This document shows positions 6,701-6,711 of a stretch of 6,711 nucleotides of DNA, piece after piece. Below the pieces are notes generated by a model. The model was not told where the DNA came from and ran no database searches. It saw only the letters and a program-made list of their open reading frames with translations. The DNA is from a bacterium (GTDB lineage: Bacteria > JAHJDO01). Where the stretch lies: the NCBI GenBank assembly GCA_030611945.1, contig JAUWOV010000085.1, forward strand, positions 1 to 6,711, given 5' to 3'. The number at the start of each line of letters is the position of its first letter. The first letter of the stretch is position 1. The position numbers and the translations under genes were made by a program.

Positions 6701-6711
6701 CTATAAATTTT

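Overview
The window is AT-rich bacterial chromosome (roughly 40% G+C by eye, not computed) from a diderm (Gram-negative-type) organism. Two genes encode outer-membrane-style lipoproteins, one of them a clear peptidoglycan-associated lipoprotein (Pal), and a membrane-anchored C-terminal-processing protease lies nearby. The combination with a eukaryote-like UDP-sugar pyrophosphorylase fits an uncultured lineage of the PVC/Omnitrophota kind. That placement is a guess from gene content only; no rRNA or lineage marker is present.

Layout. (1) Bases 1-168 are the leader of the chaperonin operon, with a short open frame of doubtful reality. (2) Bases 169-2492, plus strand, hold groES, groEL and a second groES. 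The two co-chaperonins flank one GroEL and have diverged: the first is altered in its GroEL-binding mobile loop, the second is canonical. A 32-base palindrome of the mobile-repeat type separates groEL from the second groES. A strong hairpin at 2512-2560 ends the operon. (3) Bases 2576-3763, plus strand, encode an S41 (CtpA-type) serine protease with an N-terminal membrane anchor, probably starting at a TTG codon just after the hairpin. (4) Bases 4992-3765, minus strand, form a two-gene envelope operon: pal, then a lipoprotein with a coiled coil and a C-terminal LysM domain. The latter ends one base from the protease stop, so the two transcripts converge head-on. (5) Bases 4993-5101 are a divergent control region with a good sigma-70-type promoter for pal and two short palindromes placed on it. 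(6) Bases 5102-6529, plus strand, encode a UDP-GlcNAc/UDP-glucose pyrophosphorylase of the eukaryotic UAP1 type. (7) Bases 6530-6711 contain no intact gene, only a weak hint of a decayed minus-strand transposase end.

Together the genes cover protein folding (GroEL/ES), envelope proteolysis (Ctp), anchoring of the outer membrane to peptidoglycan (Pal and the LysM lipoprotein) and supply of activated sugars for the envelope (UAP1-like enzyme). Most of this is conserved housekeeping content. I do not see a clearly new defence or mobile system. The points most worth a second look are the groES-groEL-groES arrangement with an atypical first GroES, the palindromic repeat inside that operon, the LysM lipoprotein in the place where CpoB/YbgF usually follows pal, and the mixed active-site signature of the pyrophosphorylase.
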